In this document: one piece after another, positions 26,759 through 36,037 of the stretch
How the letters are laid out: the number at the start of each line of letters is the position of its first letter
Numbering within the stretch: the stretch's first letter is position 1
From: Pirellulales bacterium
GTDB lineage: Bacteria; Planctomycetota; Planctomycetia; Pirellulales; PALSA-1355
Assembly: GCA_022844125.1 (NCBI GenBank)
Contig: JALHMI010000010.1
Location: 124,001-188,000, forward strand
Length of the DNA: 64,000 bases
Direction: 5' to 3'
Translations under genes and position numbers: made by a program
Notes under the pieces: generated by a model
Databases searched by the model: none
What the model was told of the DNA's origin: nothing
The model's input: the letters and a program-made list of their open reading frames with translations, nothing else

Positions 26759-27709
26759 TCCGTTGGATGTTCCGTCTGACTGACATCGCTCATCCCTGGA
26801 CAATCGGACACAGCAGACCAATATGACCGTTACGTAAACCCACACCGAGATGAAACCGACAATCGAGCACAGGTGAGCCGCGACGCGGCCACCTGTGGCA
26901 CCCAAACTTACCTGCGGCTCAGTCCCCGCTCGCCAGCCCGCGCACTGAGACAATTTCACCCCTCGCGGCGCCCTTGCCCGCGTCAGCTGGCGTAGCTCTT
27001 GAAGGCAACCAGGGCGCAACTCGGTTTCGGGGGGCAAGCCAATCGTAAGAGAACGCAAGTTGTGTAACTCGGCAACCTGCACCAGGCCATTTGCGCTAAT
27101 ACAAGTATCGCCAAGAACTAAAGACTGCAGTCGACGCAGCCGCACCAAATAAGACAGCCCAAGATCAGAAATCTGTGCCGTCTCAACCCACCGGTTGCCA
27201 ATAGTCAGGGAACGTAATTGCCCTAGTGACGACAACTCCTTCAGGCCCGCATCAGTTATATCCGCGCCGTAGAGCCTCAGTTCTTCCAAATGGCGAAGCC
27301 CGGCTACAATCCGCACATCCTCATCGGTGACGGGCGACTTATGTAAGACCAATGCCTTCAGACTTTGAAGATCGCAAAGCGACTGCAGCTCGTTTTCCCC
27401 TACTCGCCCATCCCAGTCGCTGATCTCAGCGCGTTCAGGTGTACGAAAACATTCCTCTCCGATGAGACTGTGCAACCAGCGTGGACCAGGCGTCGCAATC
27501 TGCTGGTTGTGCCATCCCGGTGTATTGGTCATCCTCTGGTGTACAAAGTAGATGGTCCCTCCCAGCCGCTCGACCATCTCCACCGCACGCCGCTGCCGCG
27601 CAACCCGATCGCCCTGCCACCCCAGCAGCAGGCACAGCAGCGTGATCACCAGCAGCATTCCGCCGAGACTGAACTTCAGCCATCGGCGGCGTGGTTTCGT
27701 CGGTTCCAT
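26750..27709 (-). CDS. Membrane-anchored leucine-rich-repeat protein, C-terminus altered by repeats
   Basis: 319 residues in the open frame. A short basic N-terminus (KPRRRWLKF) precedes one transmembrane segment (GMLLVITLLCLLLGW), a common planctomycete anchor. From about residue 105 leucine-rich repeats follow: LQSLKALVLHKSPVTDEDV, LRHLEELRLYGADITDAGL, LGQLRSLTIGN, LRRLQSLVLGDTCIS and LHNLRSLTIG. After about residue 235 the reading runs into a dispersed repeat (26924-26983) and REP copies 5 and 4, so the last ~80 residues are not native sequence; the original end was probably near 27000. Function unknown, probably protein binding at the membrane. Confidence 0.65.
   Translation of the reverse strand: MEPTKPRRRWLKFSLGGMLLVITLLCLLLGWQGDRVARQRRAVEMVERLGGTIYFVHQRMTNTPGWHNQQIATPGPRWLHSLIGEECFRTPERAEISDWDGRVGENELQSLCDLQSLKALVLHKSPVTDEDVRIVAGLRHLEELRLYGADITDAGLKELSSLGQLRSLTIGNRWVETAQISDLGLSYLVRLRRLQSLVLGDTCISANGLVQVAELHNLRSLTIGLPPETELRPGCLQELRQLTRARAPRGVKLSQCAGWRAGTEPQVSLGATGGRVAAHLCSIVGFISVWVYVTVILVCCVRLSRDERCQSDGTSNGHR
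26868..26897. repeat. REP-like palindrome, copy 5 (direct orientation)
   Basis: CACAGGTGAGCCGCGACGCG followed by the complementary arm and GGCACCCAA. Second member of the downstream doublet, mirroring copy 3. Confidence 0.85.
26924..26983. repeat. Dispersed repeat, copy A
   Basis: About 60 bp (core CGCACTGAGA, then CCCCTCGCGGCGC, CTTGCCC) closely matches 27968-28028 in the same orientation with a few changes. The two copies bracket the LRR gene. Confidence 0.65.
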
Positions 27710-27878
27710 GTTCGTTATTGTAATTCGGAATCGAGGCCCGGGTGCAGCGAAGAGCTACCGAGGAGACGCAGCCAGTGTCATACGCATCCACCGTTTCGCG
27801 GCTCACATTTGCACTGCAGGCCACGGCACACGGCGTGTGCCTGCTACTTTCTCATCCTGCCACTCTCATTCGTATTTG

Positions 27879-27915
27879 CTCTGTGCCTCTGCGCCTTGGT
27901 GGCTCTGTGTTAAAA
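27879..27915. repeat. Dispersed 'CTCTGTGCCTCTGCG' type repeat
   Basis: The stretch CTCTGTGCCTCTGCGCCTTG continuing GTGGCTCTGTGTTAAAA has the look of short intergenic repeats found scattered in many bacterial genomes. Only one copy is seen in this window. Confidence 0.4.
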
Positions 27916-27967
27916 TTCTTTCCCTGCCTCCCCGCGGCTTGGCGTCTCCGCGTTTTGGCATTTCCCA

Positions 27968-28028
27968 ACCCCGCTCCGCAGTCCACGCACTGAGAAAAAT
28001 TCGCCCCTCGCGGCGCTCTTGCCCACCT
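27968..28028. repeat. Dispersed repeat, copy B
   Basis: Matches copy A at 26924-26983 (core CGCACTGAGA, CCCCTCGCGGCGC, CTTGCCC). Confidence 0.65.
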
Positions 28029-28511
28029 GTGTGACTGGCTCGCTACGTAAGTCGTTTGCTCTCGCCGCGCTCGCATGCGCACCGCGCACACTGCCCACGT
28101 GTCCACCACGCCTGGAAATGTGGCCAGGATTTCGGATAGGGTAAGGTCACGACACTAGATAGAGAGCGAGACACAACCATGACGCCTGCGACCGCGACCG
28201 TGAACCTGGAGAAAATGCAAAGCCCGCAGGGTCGCCAAGAGGGCGTGTGTGTGGCGCTGAGACATCATTTGCGCGCTTTTCTAAATCCACACGCACGAAA
28301 TCTTCGCACGCCGGAAAAAGCCACCCAAGACAGCGAACTATTTTTCGGTCCCGAATCAGGGCGTGCCAGTTCAGCCCGCTTTACCGCGGAAACCGCCTCG
28401 CCACTGGAAAAAGGTGCGAACCGCCCAGCCAGCCGTTACGATGTTGAGCGAGCTGATTACGTCCCTTGCCAACCAGCAACAAACGCGAACCATCGCCAGC
28501 GAGTGACCACC

Positions 28512-30809
28512 ATGTTCCCATCTCACGCACGGCTCCTCAGCATCCTTACCGCCTTGCTGCTCGTCGCCGGCGCTGCCACCGCCGCCGAGCCGCTCCCCGT
28601 CGTCACCGAGGTCGAGTGGCAGCCGCTGGCCGCGCAAGTGAAGCGCGTCGTGCAGGCCCTGGAGCTTGTCGGCTCGCCGCTCCAGCCCCGGCAAAAGGCG
28701 GCGATCGACAAGGCGCTGGCCGAGACCGACGAAGTGCAGGCCGCCCAAGCGGTGCAAGCCGTGCTCGATCCCTTGTGCCTGGCCGGCGTGAACATCAATC
28801 CCGAGAGCCGCGTCAAAGTCGCGCCCGGCGAGGCGAAGCCGATGCTGCTACAGCAAGGCCGCCGCGTGTTCCTCATCAAGGTGCACAACGAGGCGGGCGT
28901 GACCGCCCCATTGCGCGTTTCCAGTCCGAATTCGGAGCCGCTCGTGAAACGCTCGACTGGCAGCGCCGATCCCGAGCTGGCGATCAAGCCGCACGAAGTC
29001 GGCGAGCGGTGGCTCGACGTGGCAATGCTCGACGGTCAGCCGCTCAACAAAACCCTCTCCGGCCTGCCGCTTGAATACCGGCTGATCGAACTTTACAGCC
29101 GCGACGTCGGCCGCCGCGAAGCGAAGCTGCTGTTCGACGTGGGGCAGGGGACCCAGGATCTGGGCTTCCGCAATGAGGTGAACATCCTCTTCAATTGCGA
29201 GCCGGCCGTTGAAGTCACGCTCGAGATCATCGACGAAGATGCCAAGCCCACCACGGGGCACTTCGTCATCCGCGATTGGCAAGGCCGCGTCTATCCCGCG
29301 CTGTCGCGGCGACTCGCGCCCGACTTCTTCTTCCACGAGCAGATCTATCGCCACAGCGGCGAAAGCGTCCTGCTGCCCCCCGGCAAGTACACCGTCAAGT
29401 ACGGCCGCGGACCCGAGTATCACGTCCTCACCAAAGAGATCACCGTACCCGACTCGGTCTCGCACAAGGAGCGTTTCGACCTCAGGCGGTGGATCAAGCT
29501 CACCGAGCACGGCTGGTTCTCGGGCGATCACCACATTCACGCCGCGGGCTGTGCTCACTACGAGTCGCCGGCCGAGGGCGTGCAGCCCGTCGACATGATG
29601 CGGCACATCCTGGGCGAAGACCTGAACGTCGGCTGCGTGCTCTCCTGGGGCCCGTGCTGGTACTTCCAGAAGCAGTACTTCGAGGGCAAGGTGCACGAGC
29701 TCTCGCAGCCCAACAACCTGATGCGTTACGACGTCGAAGTGTCCGGCTTCCCGAGCCAGCACTGCGGCCACCTGTGCCTGCTGCGGCTCACCGAAGACGA
29801 CTATCCCGGCACGACGCGGATCGAAGAGTGGCCGAGTTGGGACTTGCCGATCCTCAAGTGGAGCAAAGAGCAGGGGGGCGTCGTCGGCTTCTCGCACAGC
29901 GGCTGGGGACTGGAAGTGCCGGCCAAGAGCCTGCCGACGTATGACATGCCCAAGTTCGACGGCATCGGCGCGAACGAGTACATCGTCGACGTGGTGCATG
30001 ACGCCTGCGATTTCATCTCTTCGGTCGACACGCCGATCGTGTGGGAGCTGAACATCTGGTATCACACGCTCAACTGCGGCTACACCTGCCGGATCAGCGG
30101 TGAAACCGATTTCCCCTGCATCTACGGCGACAAGGTCGGCCTGGGCCGCGCCTACGTCAGCCTGCCCAAGGATGAGCCGCTCGACTACGACCGCTGGGTG
30201 ATGCGGCTGAAGGACGGCGCCAGCTACTGCGGCGATGGTCTCAGCCATCTGATCGACTTCAAGGTGAACGAGCTCGGTGTTGGTGAGAAAGGGGCGGATG
30301 GTCGCGCAAGTGTCCTGGCCGCCAAGACTGGCCAGCCGCTCCAGATCAGCGTCAAAGCCGCGGCCCTGCTCTCCGACAAGCCCGACGAGGAGATCCGCAA
30401 GCGTGACCTCGACGAGAAACCGTACTGGCACGTGGAACGGGCGCGCGTCGGCGACTCGGACAAAGTGCCGGTCGAGCTGATCGTCAACGGTCACGCCGTG
30501 GAGCGGCAGGAGATCGTCGCCGATGGCAAGATTCACGACGTGAAGTTCAAGCACACGCCCGACCGATCGAGCTGGGTGGCCGTGCGAATCTTCCCCACTT
30601 CGCACACGAACCCGGTCTTTGTCGAGCTGGATGGCCAGCCGATCCGCGCCAGTAAGAAGAGCGCCCAGTGGTGCCTCGACGCGGTCGACGTCTGCTGGAA
30701 CCAGAAGGTCAAACGCATTCGCCCCGAGGAGCAAGCCGCCGCTGCCGAGGCGTTCGATGTCGCCCGCCGGGCCTATGCCAAGATCCTGGCCGAGTCGAAG
30801 GAGGACTGA
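28512..30809 (+). CDS. Exported CehA/McbA-like metallohydrolase-family protein
   Basis: 765 residues from ATG 28512, where a Sec signal peptide begins (MFPSHARLLSILTALLLVAG then AATAAEP). The first ~320 residues look like beta-sandwich domains (VFLIKVHNEAGV; LPPGKYTVKYGRGPEYHV). The hydrolase domain starts near residue 335 with GWFSGDHHIHAAG, the His-x-His metal motif of the PHP-like CehA/McbA family, followed by VGCVLSWGPCWYF, FSHSGWG and a Gly/Asp-rich end. CehA hydrolyses carbaryl, but family members have varied or unknown roles. The domain probably sits in the periplasm. It is followed by a small secreted protein gene that may be co-transcribed. Confidence 0.78.
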   Translation: MFPSHARLLSILTALLLVAGAATAAEPLPVVTEVEWQPLAAQVKRVVQALELVGSPLQPRQKAAIDKALAETDEVQAAQAVQAVLDPLCLAGVNINPESRVKVAPGEAKPMLLQQGRRVFLIKVHNEAGVTAPLRVSSPNSEPLVKRSTGSADPELAIKPHEVGERWLDVAMLDGQPLNKTLSGLPLEYRLIELYSRDVGRREAKLLFDVGQGTQDLGFRNEVNILFNCEPAVEVTLEIIDEDAKPTTGHFVIRDWQGRVYPALSRRLAPDFFFHEQIYRHSGESVLLPPGKYTVKYGRGPEYHVLTKEITVPDSVSHKERFDLRRWIKLTEHGWFSGDHHIHAAGCAHYESPAEGVQPVDMMRHILGEDLNVGCVLSWGPCWYFQKQYFEGKVHELSQPNNLMRYDVEVSGFPSQHCGHLCLLRLTEDDYPGTTRIEEWPSWDLPILKWSKEQGGVVGFSHSGWGLEVPAKSLPTYDMPKFDGIGANEYIVDVVHDACDFISSVDTPIVWELNIWYHTLNCGYTCRISGETDFPCIYGDKVGLGRAYVSLPKDEPLDYDRWVMRLKDGASYCGDGLSHLIDFKVNELGVGEKGADGRASVLAAKTGQPLQISVKAAALLSDKPDEEIRKRDLDEKPYWHVERARVGDSDKVPVELIVNGHAVERQEIVADGKIHDVKFKHTPDRSSWVAVRIFPTSHTNPVFVELDGQPIRASKKSAQWCLDAVDVCWNQKVKRIRPEEQAAAAEAFDVARRAYAKILAESKED

Positions 30810-30996
30810 TTCGGAGGAGGAGGCCGGCGATGGCTATCGATCGAATGGGTTGTATCGTACGCCTGCTGCCGGTTATGCCCAATGCAAAGTCCAAGAGCCA
30901 TGCCCGCAACCGAGACTGGCCGAATGGTCGATGGAAGTGAATAATGCTGCGCAAGCTGTTGAGCATGTCGCAGAGTCAACGAGGGTGGTACTGCAC

Positions 30997-31494
30997 GTGA
31001 ACGCTCGAATCCTCACAATTGCCTGTGTCCTGGTGCTCTTCTCAGCTCCGGCATTGCTGGCCGGCATCGACCAGGAGTCGAACACCGATGGCTTCGATCC
31101 CGCCGCCGACAGCTACCGGATCAACGAGGCTCGGCGACAGAACGCTATCGCTCGGCAACTCGAGCTGAAGTACCGAATGATGTGGGAGTTCGGCGTAGAC
31201 CCGGCCAACCCGCCCGTCGATCAACCGTTCGGTCACGAATCGAAGCAGATCGGGCCGAACAAGTGGATCTATCGGCCGATCTATTCGGACGAAGTCGAGA
31301 TCGAATCGGTTCCGGCGGATGGTCCGGAATTGTTGCCCGCTCCCAACGCGAATGCGCCTTTAAACATTGGACCGGTAGCGCCCACTCGAAAGGTTCCGCA
31401 AGTGCTTCCCAAGCCTGCGGATGCTCAGCCGCGGGATTTTATTCCGCCGCAGAAGACGCCGCCCTCGAAGCGGCGCGGCCCGCGGGAACTCTGA
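30997..31494 (+). CDS. Small secreted protein of unknown function
   Basis: 165 residues from a GTG at 30997, chosen because the signal peptide follows directly (NARILTIACVLVLFSAPALL, then AG). An ATG at 30931 gives a longer N-terminus without a ribosome site. The mature part is Pro-rich and charged (DPAADSYRINEARRQNAIAR; LPAPNANAPLNIGPVAPTRK) and probably extended. No family recognised. It ends shortly before the convergent gene 31529-33370. Confidence 0.6.
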   Translation: MNARILTIACVLVLFSAPALLAGIDQESNTDGFDPAADSYRINEARRQNAIARQLELKYRMMWEFGVDPANPPVDQPFGHESKQIGPNKWIYRPIYSDEVEIESVPADGPELLPAPNANAPLNIGPVAPTRKVPQVLPKPADAQPRDFIPPQKTPPSKRRGPREL

Positions 31495-31528
31495 ACCCGC
31501 GCGACGTGATAACAGAATTCTTCGACAA

Positions 31529-33370
31529 CTAACCCTTCGTCGCGGCTGCCTTCTCGCGCACCGGCGGTGAGGACGGTGGCCCGACGGGGTCGATCGGCGG
31601 CTCGCCGGGCTTTCGCTCTGCGGGCCCCGTGGCAGGAGTATCTGTTGCAGGAGGCTCAGTTGCAGGGGAGTCAGTCACCGCTGGATCGGCGGCGGCGGCC
31701 GGCTTGTCCGCCGCCGGTTCCGGCTTGGCGTCCGGGTCCATCGTTTTGCCAACGCCCTGCACGAACTGGTAACCGGAGTAGATCGGCAGATGTCGGTAAT
31801 AGACCTCGAGCATGAAGATCGACAAACAGGTCACGTACAGTCGACCGTTGGTGCCCCATTTGTCGCCGTCGGGATCCCAGCTTCCGGCTTCTGGTCCCTT
31901 CTTGACTTGCTTCGAGGGAACTTCTTGTCGCATCACGCTGTTCCAGTCTTCCCAGATCTTCCCCTCCATGTGATGCGCGGCCTGCGTGCAATAGTACCAG
32001 TAGTAGACGTCCCGGTCGCTCTGCGACGTGTAGGACAGCGGCACTTTCTTGACCAGAAAGCCAATGCCCTCCACCAGCCGCGGATCGTTCTGTCGCCAGC
32101 CGAGATACTGCCGGCACAGCAGCCCCTCGGCGGTAACGGCAGCGGTCCGTTCGCGCTGCGGCTGGTAGGTGTAGGCCCGGCCGTCTTCGATTTGCACTTT
32201 GTCCAAGAACGTGCCGGCACGCTGCATCACGGTCGGCGGCACCGACAGCTTCGCCATCCGCGCACTCTGGAACGCCATCACGAACCAGCCCGTGACCGAC
32301 GTATCGGAGTCGTAGCGTGGCTGGTAACGCCAACCACCCAACCGCTGGTCCTGGGCATTGGCCGCATATCGCAGCGCCTTCATCGCGGGCTCATGATAGT
32401 GGCTGTCGCTCGTCATGCCGTAGAGTTCGCAAACCGCGATCGTGCACTGGGCGTGCGTGTACAGAATTTGATTTTCGAGCGACATGTCGCCGAGAAACTG
32501 CCCATCCGCCCGCTGCAGCTTGAGCAGTGCCTCCCAGCCTTTGCGGACTGTTTCCTTGTACTGTCCCGTCTGGTGGGTATCGCCGTGGCCCTGGAAAGCC
32601 AGCAGCGCCATCGCCGTGGCGGCCGCAGTGTTTTCGTAAGGCGATCCGTCTTCATAAGGCCCAACCATGCTCCACAGGCCGTCTTCGCGCTGCTGCTTGA
32701 CGAGCCAGGCCAAACCGGCCTCGACCGCGCGCTCCGTCTCGGCAGTGCCGCCATACTTCTTCAAGAGCGCCGCCCGGCTGCCGATCTCGCGCCCTTTCAG
32801 GGCCAGCCCGATAGGCGCGCCGGTAATCCGGTCGTCAATCGTGGCCGTCGTGGCCGGCAAATTCAAGTCGATCTCGGCCAACTCCGGCGGCATTGCCAGC
32901 GGATCGTCGACAGGTGCGAGATCGGGTGGTGTGATAATGTTCTCCGGCTCTGTTTCGAGTTCGAGGCCATTACTCTCGAGCATCGATGGGTCGGTGAGCT
33001 GCTCGCCGAGACTTTCGGCGTAGGTTACCTCAACTTCCAGCTCCTGATCGCGGTTCGTAACCGCGTAGGCCCACAGGCCGAGCATGATCAGGAGCAGCAT
33101 GTGGAAGACGGTACTGACCAGCCAGGCGGGAGCATTCCGAAGGATCTCCCGCAGGTCCGTGTCCTCCTGCTCCTCGTCGTCATCCTCATCGTCGTCGTGC
33201 TCGGGAAGTTCCGATCGCGGCTTCAGCAGAATCGGACGATTGGAGTAGCTGCCACCCCCGAGCGGTTGAGGCCGATTGCCGATTCCTCCGACGGGCTGTG
33301 GCCGATTGCCAGCGGAGCCCGAGACGGACAAGCGACGCTTGCCGGGCAGATCGTCCTCGGGCAAGACCAT
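31529..33370 (-). CDS. Membrane-anchored prenyltransferase/squalene-oxidase-repeat protein
   Basis: 613 residues from ATG 33370. The N-terminus is cytoplasmic and acidic (EHDDDEDDDEEQED, about 60-75) and is followed by one transmembrane segment (WLVSTVFHMLLLIMLGLWAY). After a linker, an alpha/alpha toroid region (about 240-540) shows prenyltransferase/squalene-cyclase-type repeats: AVEAGLAWLVKQQREDGLW, ALLKLQRADGQF, ALRYAANAQDQRLGGWRYQP, VEGIGFLVKKVP. The C-terminus is a Pro/Ala/Thr-rich tail. These repeats alone do not show enzymatic activity; planctomycetes have many such proteins of unknown role, perhaps binding polysaccharide or partner proteins. Confidence 0.82.
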   Translation of the reverse strand: MVLPEDDLPGKRRLSVSGSAGNRPQPVGGIGNRPQPLGGGSYSNRPILLKPRSELPEHDDDEDDDEEQEDTDLREILRNAPAWLVSTVFHMLLLIMLGLWAYAVTNRDQELEVEVTYAESLGEQLTDPSMLESNGLELETEPENIITPPDLAPVDDPLAMPPELAEIDLNLPATTATIDDRITGAPIGLALKGREIGSRAALLKKYGGTAETERAVEAGLAWLVKQQREDGLWSMVGPYEDGSPYENTAAATAMALLAFQGHGDTHQTGQYKETVRKGWEALLKLQRADGQFLGDMSLENQILYTHAQCTIAVCELYGMTSDSHYHEPAMKALRYAANAQDQRLGGWRYQPRYDSDTSVTGWFVMAFQSARMAKLSVPPTVMQRAGTFLDKVQIEDGRAYTYQPQRERTAAVTAEGLLCRQYLGWRQNDPRLVEGIGFLVKKVPLSYTSQSDRDVYYWYYCTQAAHHMEGKIWEDWNSVMRQEVPSKQVKKGPEAGSWDPDGDKWGTNGRLYVTCLSIFMLEVYYRHLPIYSGYQFVQGVGKTMDPDAKPEPAADKPAAAADPAVTDSPATEPPATDTPATGPAERKPGEPPIDPVGPPSSPPVREKAAATKG

Positions 33371-33757
33371 AAGCCAACTCTCCAATCCCGCTGCCTGCTG
33401 CGCGATGATCGGCGCATTGCGAGAAGCGCCGAATCGAGCGAGAGTGCCCGCAGTCGCACGCAGGGGAATGCTTCTTCTCGGTTCACAATCCCCACCTGCG
33501 AGTTTAGCAACCAGCCAGTCCATGCGCCAAGCAATAAGATTCGAGCCGGTCGCGGGACGGAGCAATCGCTACTCTGGGCCGAGTGGAAGTCGATGTTTCT
33601 CGGAGAAATACCCTGGCGGATGTGCCGGATCTAACGAGCGTCTGCTTATGCGAACCCTTGAAAAAGAAATCCGGGGCCCTCGACCGATATTCTCCCTGCC
33701 GGTACAATGCATCTCTCGGCGGGACAAGCACGCAAGTGCCCGCCGGACACCATACAT
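33371..33757. other. Intergenic stretch upstream of the tRNA
   Basis: 387 bp with no supported gene. The frame of the preceding gene remains open leftward but lacks homologous features. It presumably holds the promoters of the tRNA and of the divergent repeat-protein gene. Confidence 0.45.
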
Positions 33758-33837
<80 letters not shown>

Positions 33838-33908
33838 ACTAAAGCCGCTGAAACATAGGACTTACTTACCTGCCGATGGTCGGCAGTGCAGCCTGAAAAC
33901 CGGAAGCG

Positions 33909-33930
33909 CAAAACGGTACATACCGTTTTG
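33909..33930. promoter_or_regulatory. Inverted CAAAACGGTA pair, probable integrase/excisionase arm site
   Basis: Perfect 10-bp arms CAAAACGGTA and TACCGTTTTG are separated by two bases, between attL and the integrase start. The same half-site recurs at the other end of the element (44515-44566). Confidence 0.6.
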
Positions 33931-33950
33931 GCACAACGGAGGTTGCACAA

Positions 33951-35228
33951 ATGCCGCGTCTCACTCGGTCAATCCCCAGGTATCGTAAGCACAAGGCGAG
34001 CGGCAAAGCCGTCGTCGCTCTCTCCGGCCAAGACTTCTATCTTGGCCCCTACGGCACGAAGATCAGCAAGCTCGAATACGATCGCGTCGTCGTGGAGTGG
34101 CTGGCTCGTGGGAGGACTCCCATCCTCGACGAAGATCGCGACGGCGAGATTACGATCGTTGAACTGATCGCCGCCTATCGCAAGCACGCCGAGCGGTACT
34201 ATCGCAAGGCCGGCAGAGTCACCAACGAAGTGACGGCCATTCTCTCCGCCGCTGGCATCGCCAAGCAGCTATACGCCCGCGATCCGGCCAGCAGTTTCGG
34301 CCCGCTCAAGCTACAGGCCGTGCAACAGACGATGATCCGCGCCGGCTGGTCCCGCCGTCACATCAACAAGCAGATCAGCCGCATCGTCCGCATGTTCGGC
34401 TGGGGCGTCTCCCAGGAACTTGTCCCCGGCGCTGTGGCCCATGCTCTCCGCGAGGTCAAAGGCCTGCACAAAGGCCGCACCGAGGCCCGCGAAACCGCCC
34501 CCGTGATGCCCGTCGAGGATAGCGTCGTGAATGCCACCCTCGAGCACCTGCCCGCCGTCGTGGCCGATATGGTTCGCATTCAGCGCCTCACCGGCTGCCG
34601 CCCTGAGGAAGTCTGTTTGATCCGGCCGTGCGACATCGACACCACCACCGCCGAGGCCTGGCCGTATCGTCCTATGTCCCACAAGACGGAACACAAGGGC
34701 CGCGAGCGCGTGATCTTCATCGGCCCCAAGGCGCAGGCCATCCTCCGGCCGTACCTACTCCGCGATAAGCAGACGTTTTGCTTTTCACCGGCCGAGGCCG
34801 AACGGAAGCGGCTAGCCCAGCGGCACGAAGAACGCACGACCCCGCTTTCCTGCGGAAACCGCCCAGGAACCAACCGCAAGGCCCAGCGCGAGCGGCCGGC
34901 CGGCGAGCGGTACACCACTGGCAGCTATCGTCGCGCGATCCACCGCGCTTGCGAGATGGCTTTCCAGATGCCGCCAGCACTTCGCCGAGGCCCCAAGGGC
35001 GAGACGCTCGAGGGCAAGGCCCAGCGGATCAAGCTGGCCCGCGAGTGGCGCGCTAAGCACACGTGGCACCCCAACCAGCTAAGGCATTCTGCCGCCACGG
35101 AAATCCGCAAACGCTTCGGACTGGAAGCGGCGCAGGTCACGCTTGGCCACGCCGCCGCAGACGTAACCCAGATTTACGCCGAGCGTGATCTGCTACAGGC
35201 CGCCGCCGTCATGGCGCAGGTTGGCTAA
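33951..35228 (+). CDS. int: Tyrosine recombinase/integrase of the phage-satellite-like element
   Basis: 425 residues; GGAGG lies eight bases before the ATG. The N-terminal region (about 1-60) is arm-binding-like, a core-binding SAM-like domain spans about 65-165, and the catalytic domain about 185-425. Catalytic residues are visible: Arg in TGCRPEEVCLI, His-x-x-Arg in HPNQLRHSAAT, His in LGHAAADVTQ and the nucleophile Tyr in QIYAERDL. It should recombine the tRNA-Met attachment site. It is oriented away from the tRNA, directly beside attL. Confidence 0.95.
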   Translation: MPRLTRSIPRYRKHKASGKAVVALSGQDFYLGPYGTKISKLEYDRVVVEWLARGRTPILDEDRDGEITIVELIAAYRKHAERYYRKAGRVTNEVTAILSAAGIAKQLYARDPASSFGPLKLQAVQQTMIRAGWSRRHINKQISRIVRMFGWGVSQELVPGAVAHALREVKGLHKGRTEARETAPVMPVEDSVVNATLEHLPAVVADMVRIQRLTGCRPEEVCLIRPCDIDTTTAEAWPYRPMSHKTEHKGRERVIFIGPKAQAILRPYLLRDKQTFCFSPAEAERKRLAQRHEERTTPLSCGNRPGTNRKAQRERPAGERYTTGSYRRAIHRACEMAFQMPPALRRGPKGETLEGKAQRIKLAREWRAKHTWHPNQLRHSAATEIRKRFGLEAAQVTLGHAAADVTQIYAERDLLQAAAVMAQVG

Positions 35229-35345
35229 TCGGTTAGAATGATTCTCATTGCTGGCTTTGGGGAGTAGCTACCCCGTGGCTGGCCGCATGATGCGGCGCAT
35301 ACCCCGTATCGTGCGGCTGGCCGAGCCGGCGGAAAGGTATGCGAC

Positions 35346-35909
35346 ATGAGGGAATTACAGTTTCCGTATGAGTACGGCTCTGATCTTCATTGGCTTTGGG
35401 GGTGGGGAGCCCGACTTGAGGCCGCAGTCCTCGACGACCTGCCAATCTCACGGCACGTATGGTTTCTGCTGTACCCCGACCGGAACGCCAAGGACGCAAT
35501 GGCCCGGTTCAGCATCAAGTACCCGCTGATCATCAAGCAGGTACAAGACTGCCTCGACTTCGCCGATCGGCGGTACGACGAGTTTCGTGCCGAGGACACA
35601 GAGGACACGCAAGCCAATCTTGCCGATGCAATGTTCTCACTCTGCGGACGGATTCTCTCATGCTCGAAGATCATTGCCGAACACGAAACACCAGCCACGC
35701 CGCCCGTCGCACCGTCAAACGATGCGCGCGATAAATGGCTGTACGAAAATCGAAAGAAAGGCATGGGCTGGCAGTCGCTCGAGATCGCCCTGAGGAAGAA
35801 GATTACGAGCCAGAAGAAGCACCCCTGGGAACCGATCGGAATGTCCGCCATCCGGCAGGCCGTCGATCGTTACATCGCCCGCCACAATCTGCCGCCGCTT
35901 CCGCAATGA
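35346..35909 (+). CDS. Element protein of unknown function
   Basis: 187 residues. A GGCGGAAAGG site precedes the ATG at moderate distance. The N-terminal half is aromatic-rich (YEYGSDLHWLWGWGARLE) and the C-terminal half basic (NRKKGMGWQSLEIALRKKI; IRQAVDRYIARHNLPPLPQ), possibly a DNA-contacting region. No family recognised. The position right after the integrase fits an accessory or regulatory protein. The 118-bp gap before it has several small hairpins. Confidence 0.6.
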   Translation: MRELQFPYEYGSDLHWLWGWGARLEAAVLDDLPISRHVWFLLYPDRNAKDAMARFSIKYPLIIKQVQDCLDFADRRYDEFRAEDTEDTQANLADAMFSLCGRILSCSKIIAEHETPATPPVAPSNDARDKWLYENRKKGMGWQSLEIALRKKITSQKKHPWEPIGMSAIRQAVDRYIARHNLPPLPQ

Positions 35910-35931
35910 AAACGCGGCCGTCGCGCTGGCG

Positions 35932-35972
35932 GTTAAATTGCAGTTAAATTGCACTGCCAAAGCGTGCAATTT
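35932..35972. promoter_or_regulatory. Operator-like tandem and inverted AAATTGCA repeats
   Basis: GTTAAATTGCA occurs twice in tandem (35932-35942, 35943-35953). The second copy also forms an inverted repeat, AAATTGCAC (35946-35954) with GTGCAATTT (35964-35972). It lies about 65 bp before the DUF1580 gene and is a candidate operator for an element repressor. Confidence 0.5.
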
Positions 35973-36037
35973 TCGTTTGCCAACATCCTCGCAAAGATGC
36001 GTGCATGGTCACGTTTTCAATTGCGAGGAATAACAAA

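Larger units (their letters stand above)
27710..28511. other. Intergenic repeat-rich stretch without a supported gene
   Basis: About 800 bp between divergent genes. It contains a copy of a generic dispersed repeat (27879-27915) and copy B of the local repeat (27968-28028). The frame of the downstream gene is open back to 28179, but its protein-like reading has no signal or family feature, so it is treated as leader. Confidence 0.5.

Noticed and set aside
28179-28511. N-terminal extension of the CehA/McbA-like protein
   Set aside because: The extension has no conserved features, while a clear signal peptide begins at the ATG at 28512.
28848-30734. Very long antisense open frame opposite the CehA/McbA-like gene
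   Set aside because: It arises from the high-GC third-position bias; its reading has no recognisable domains.
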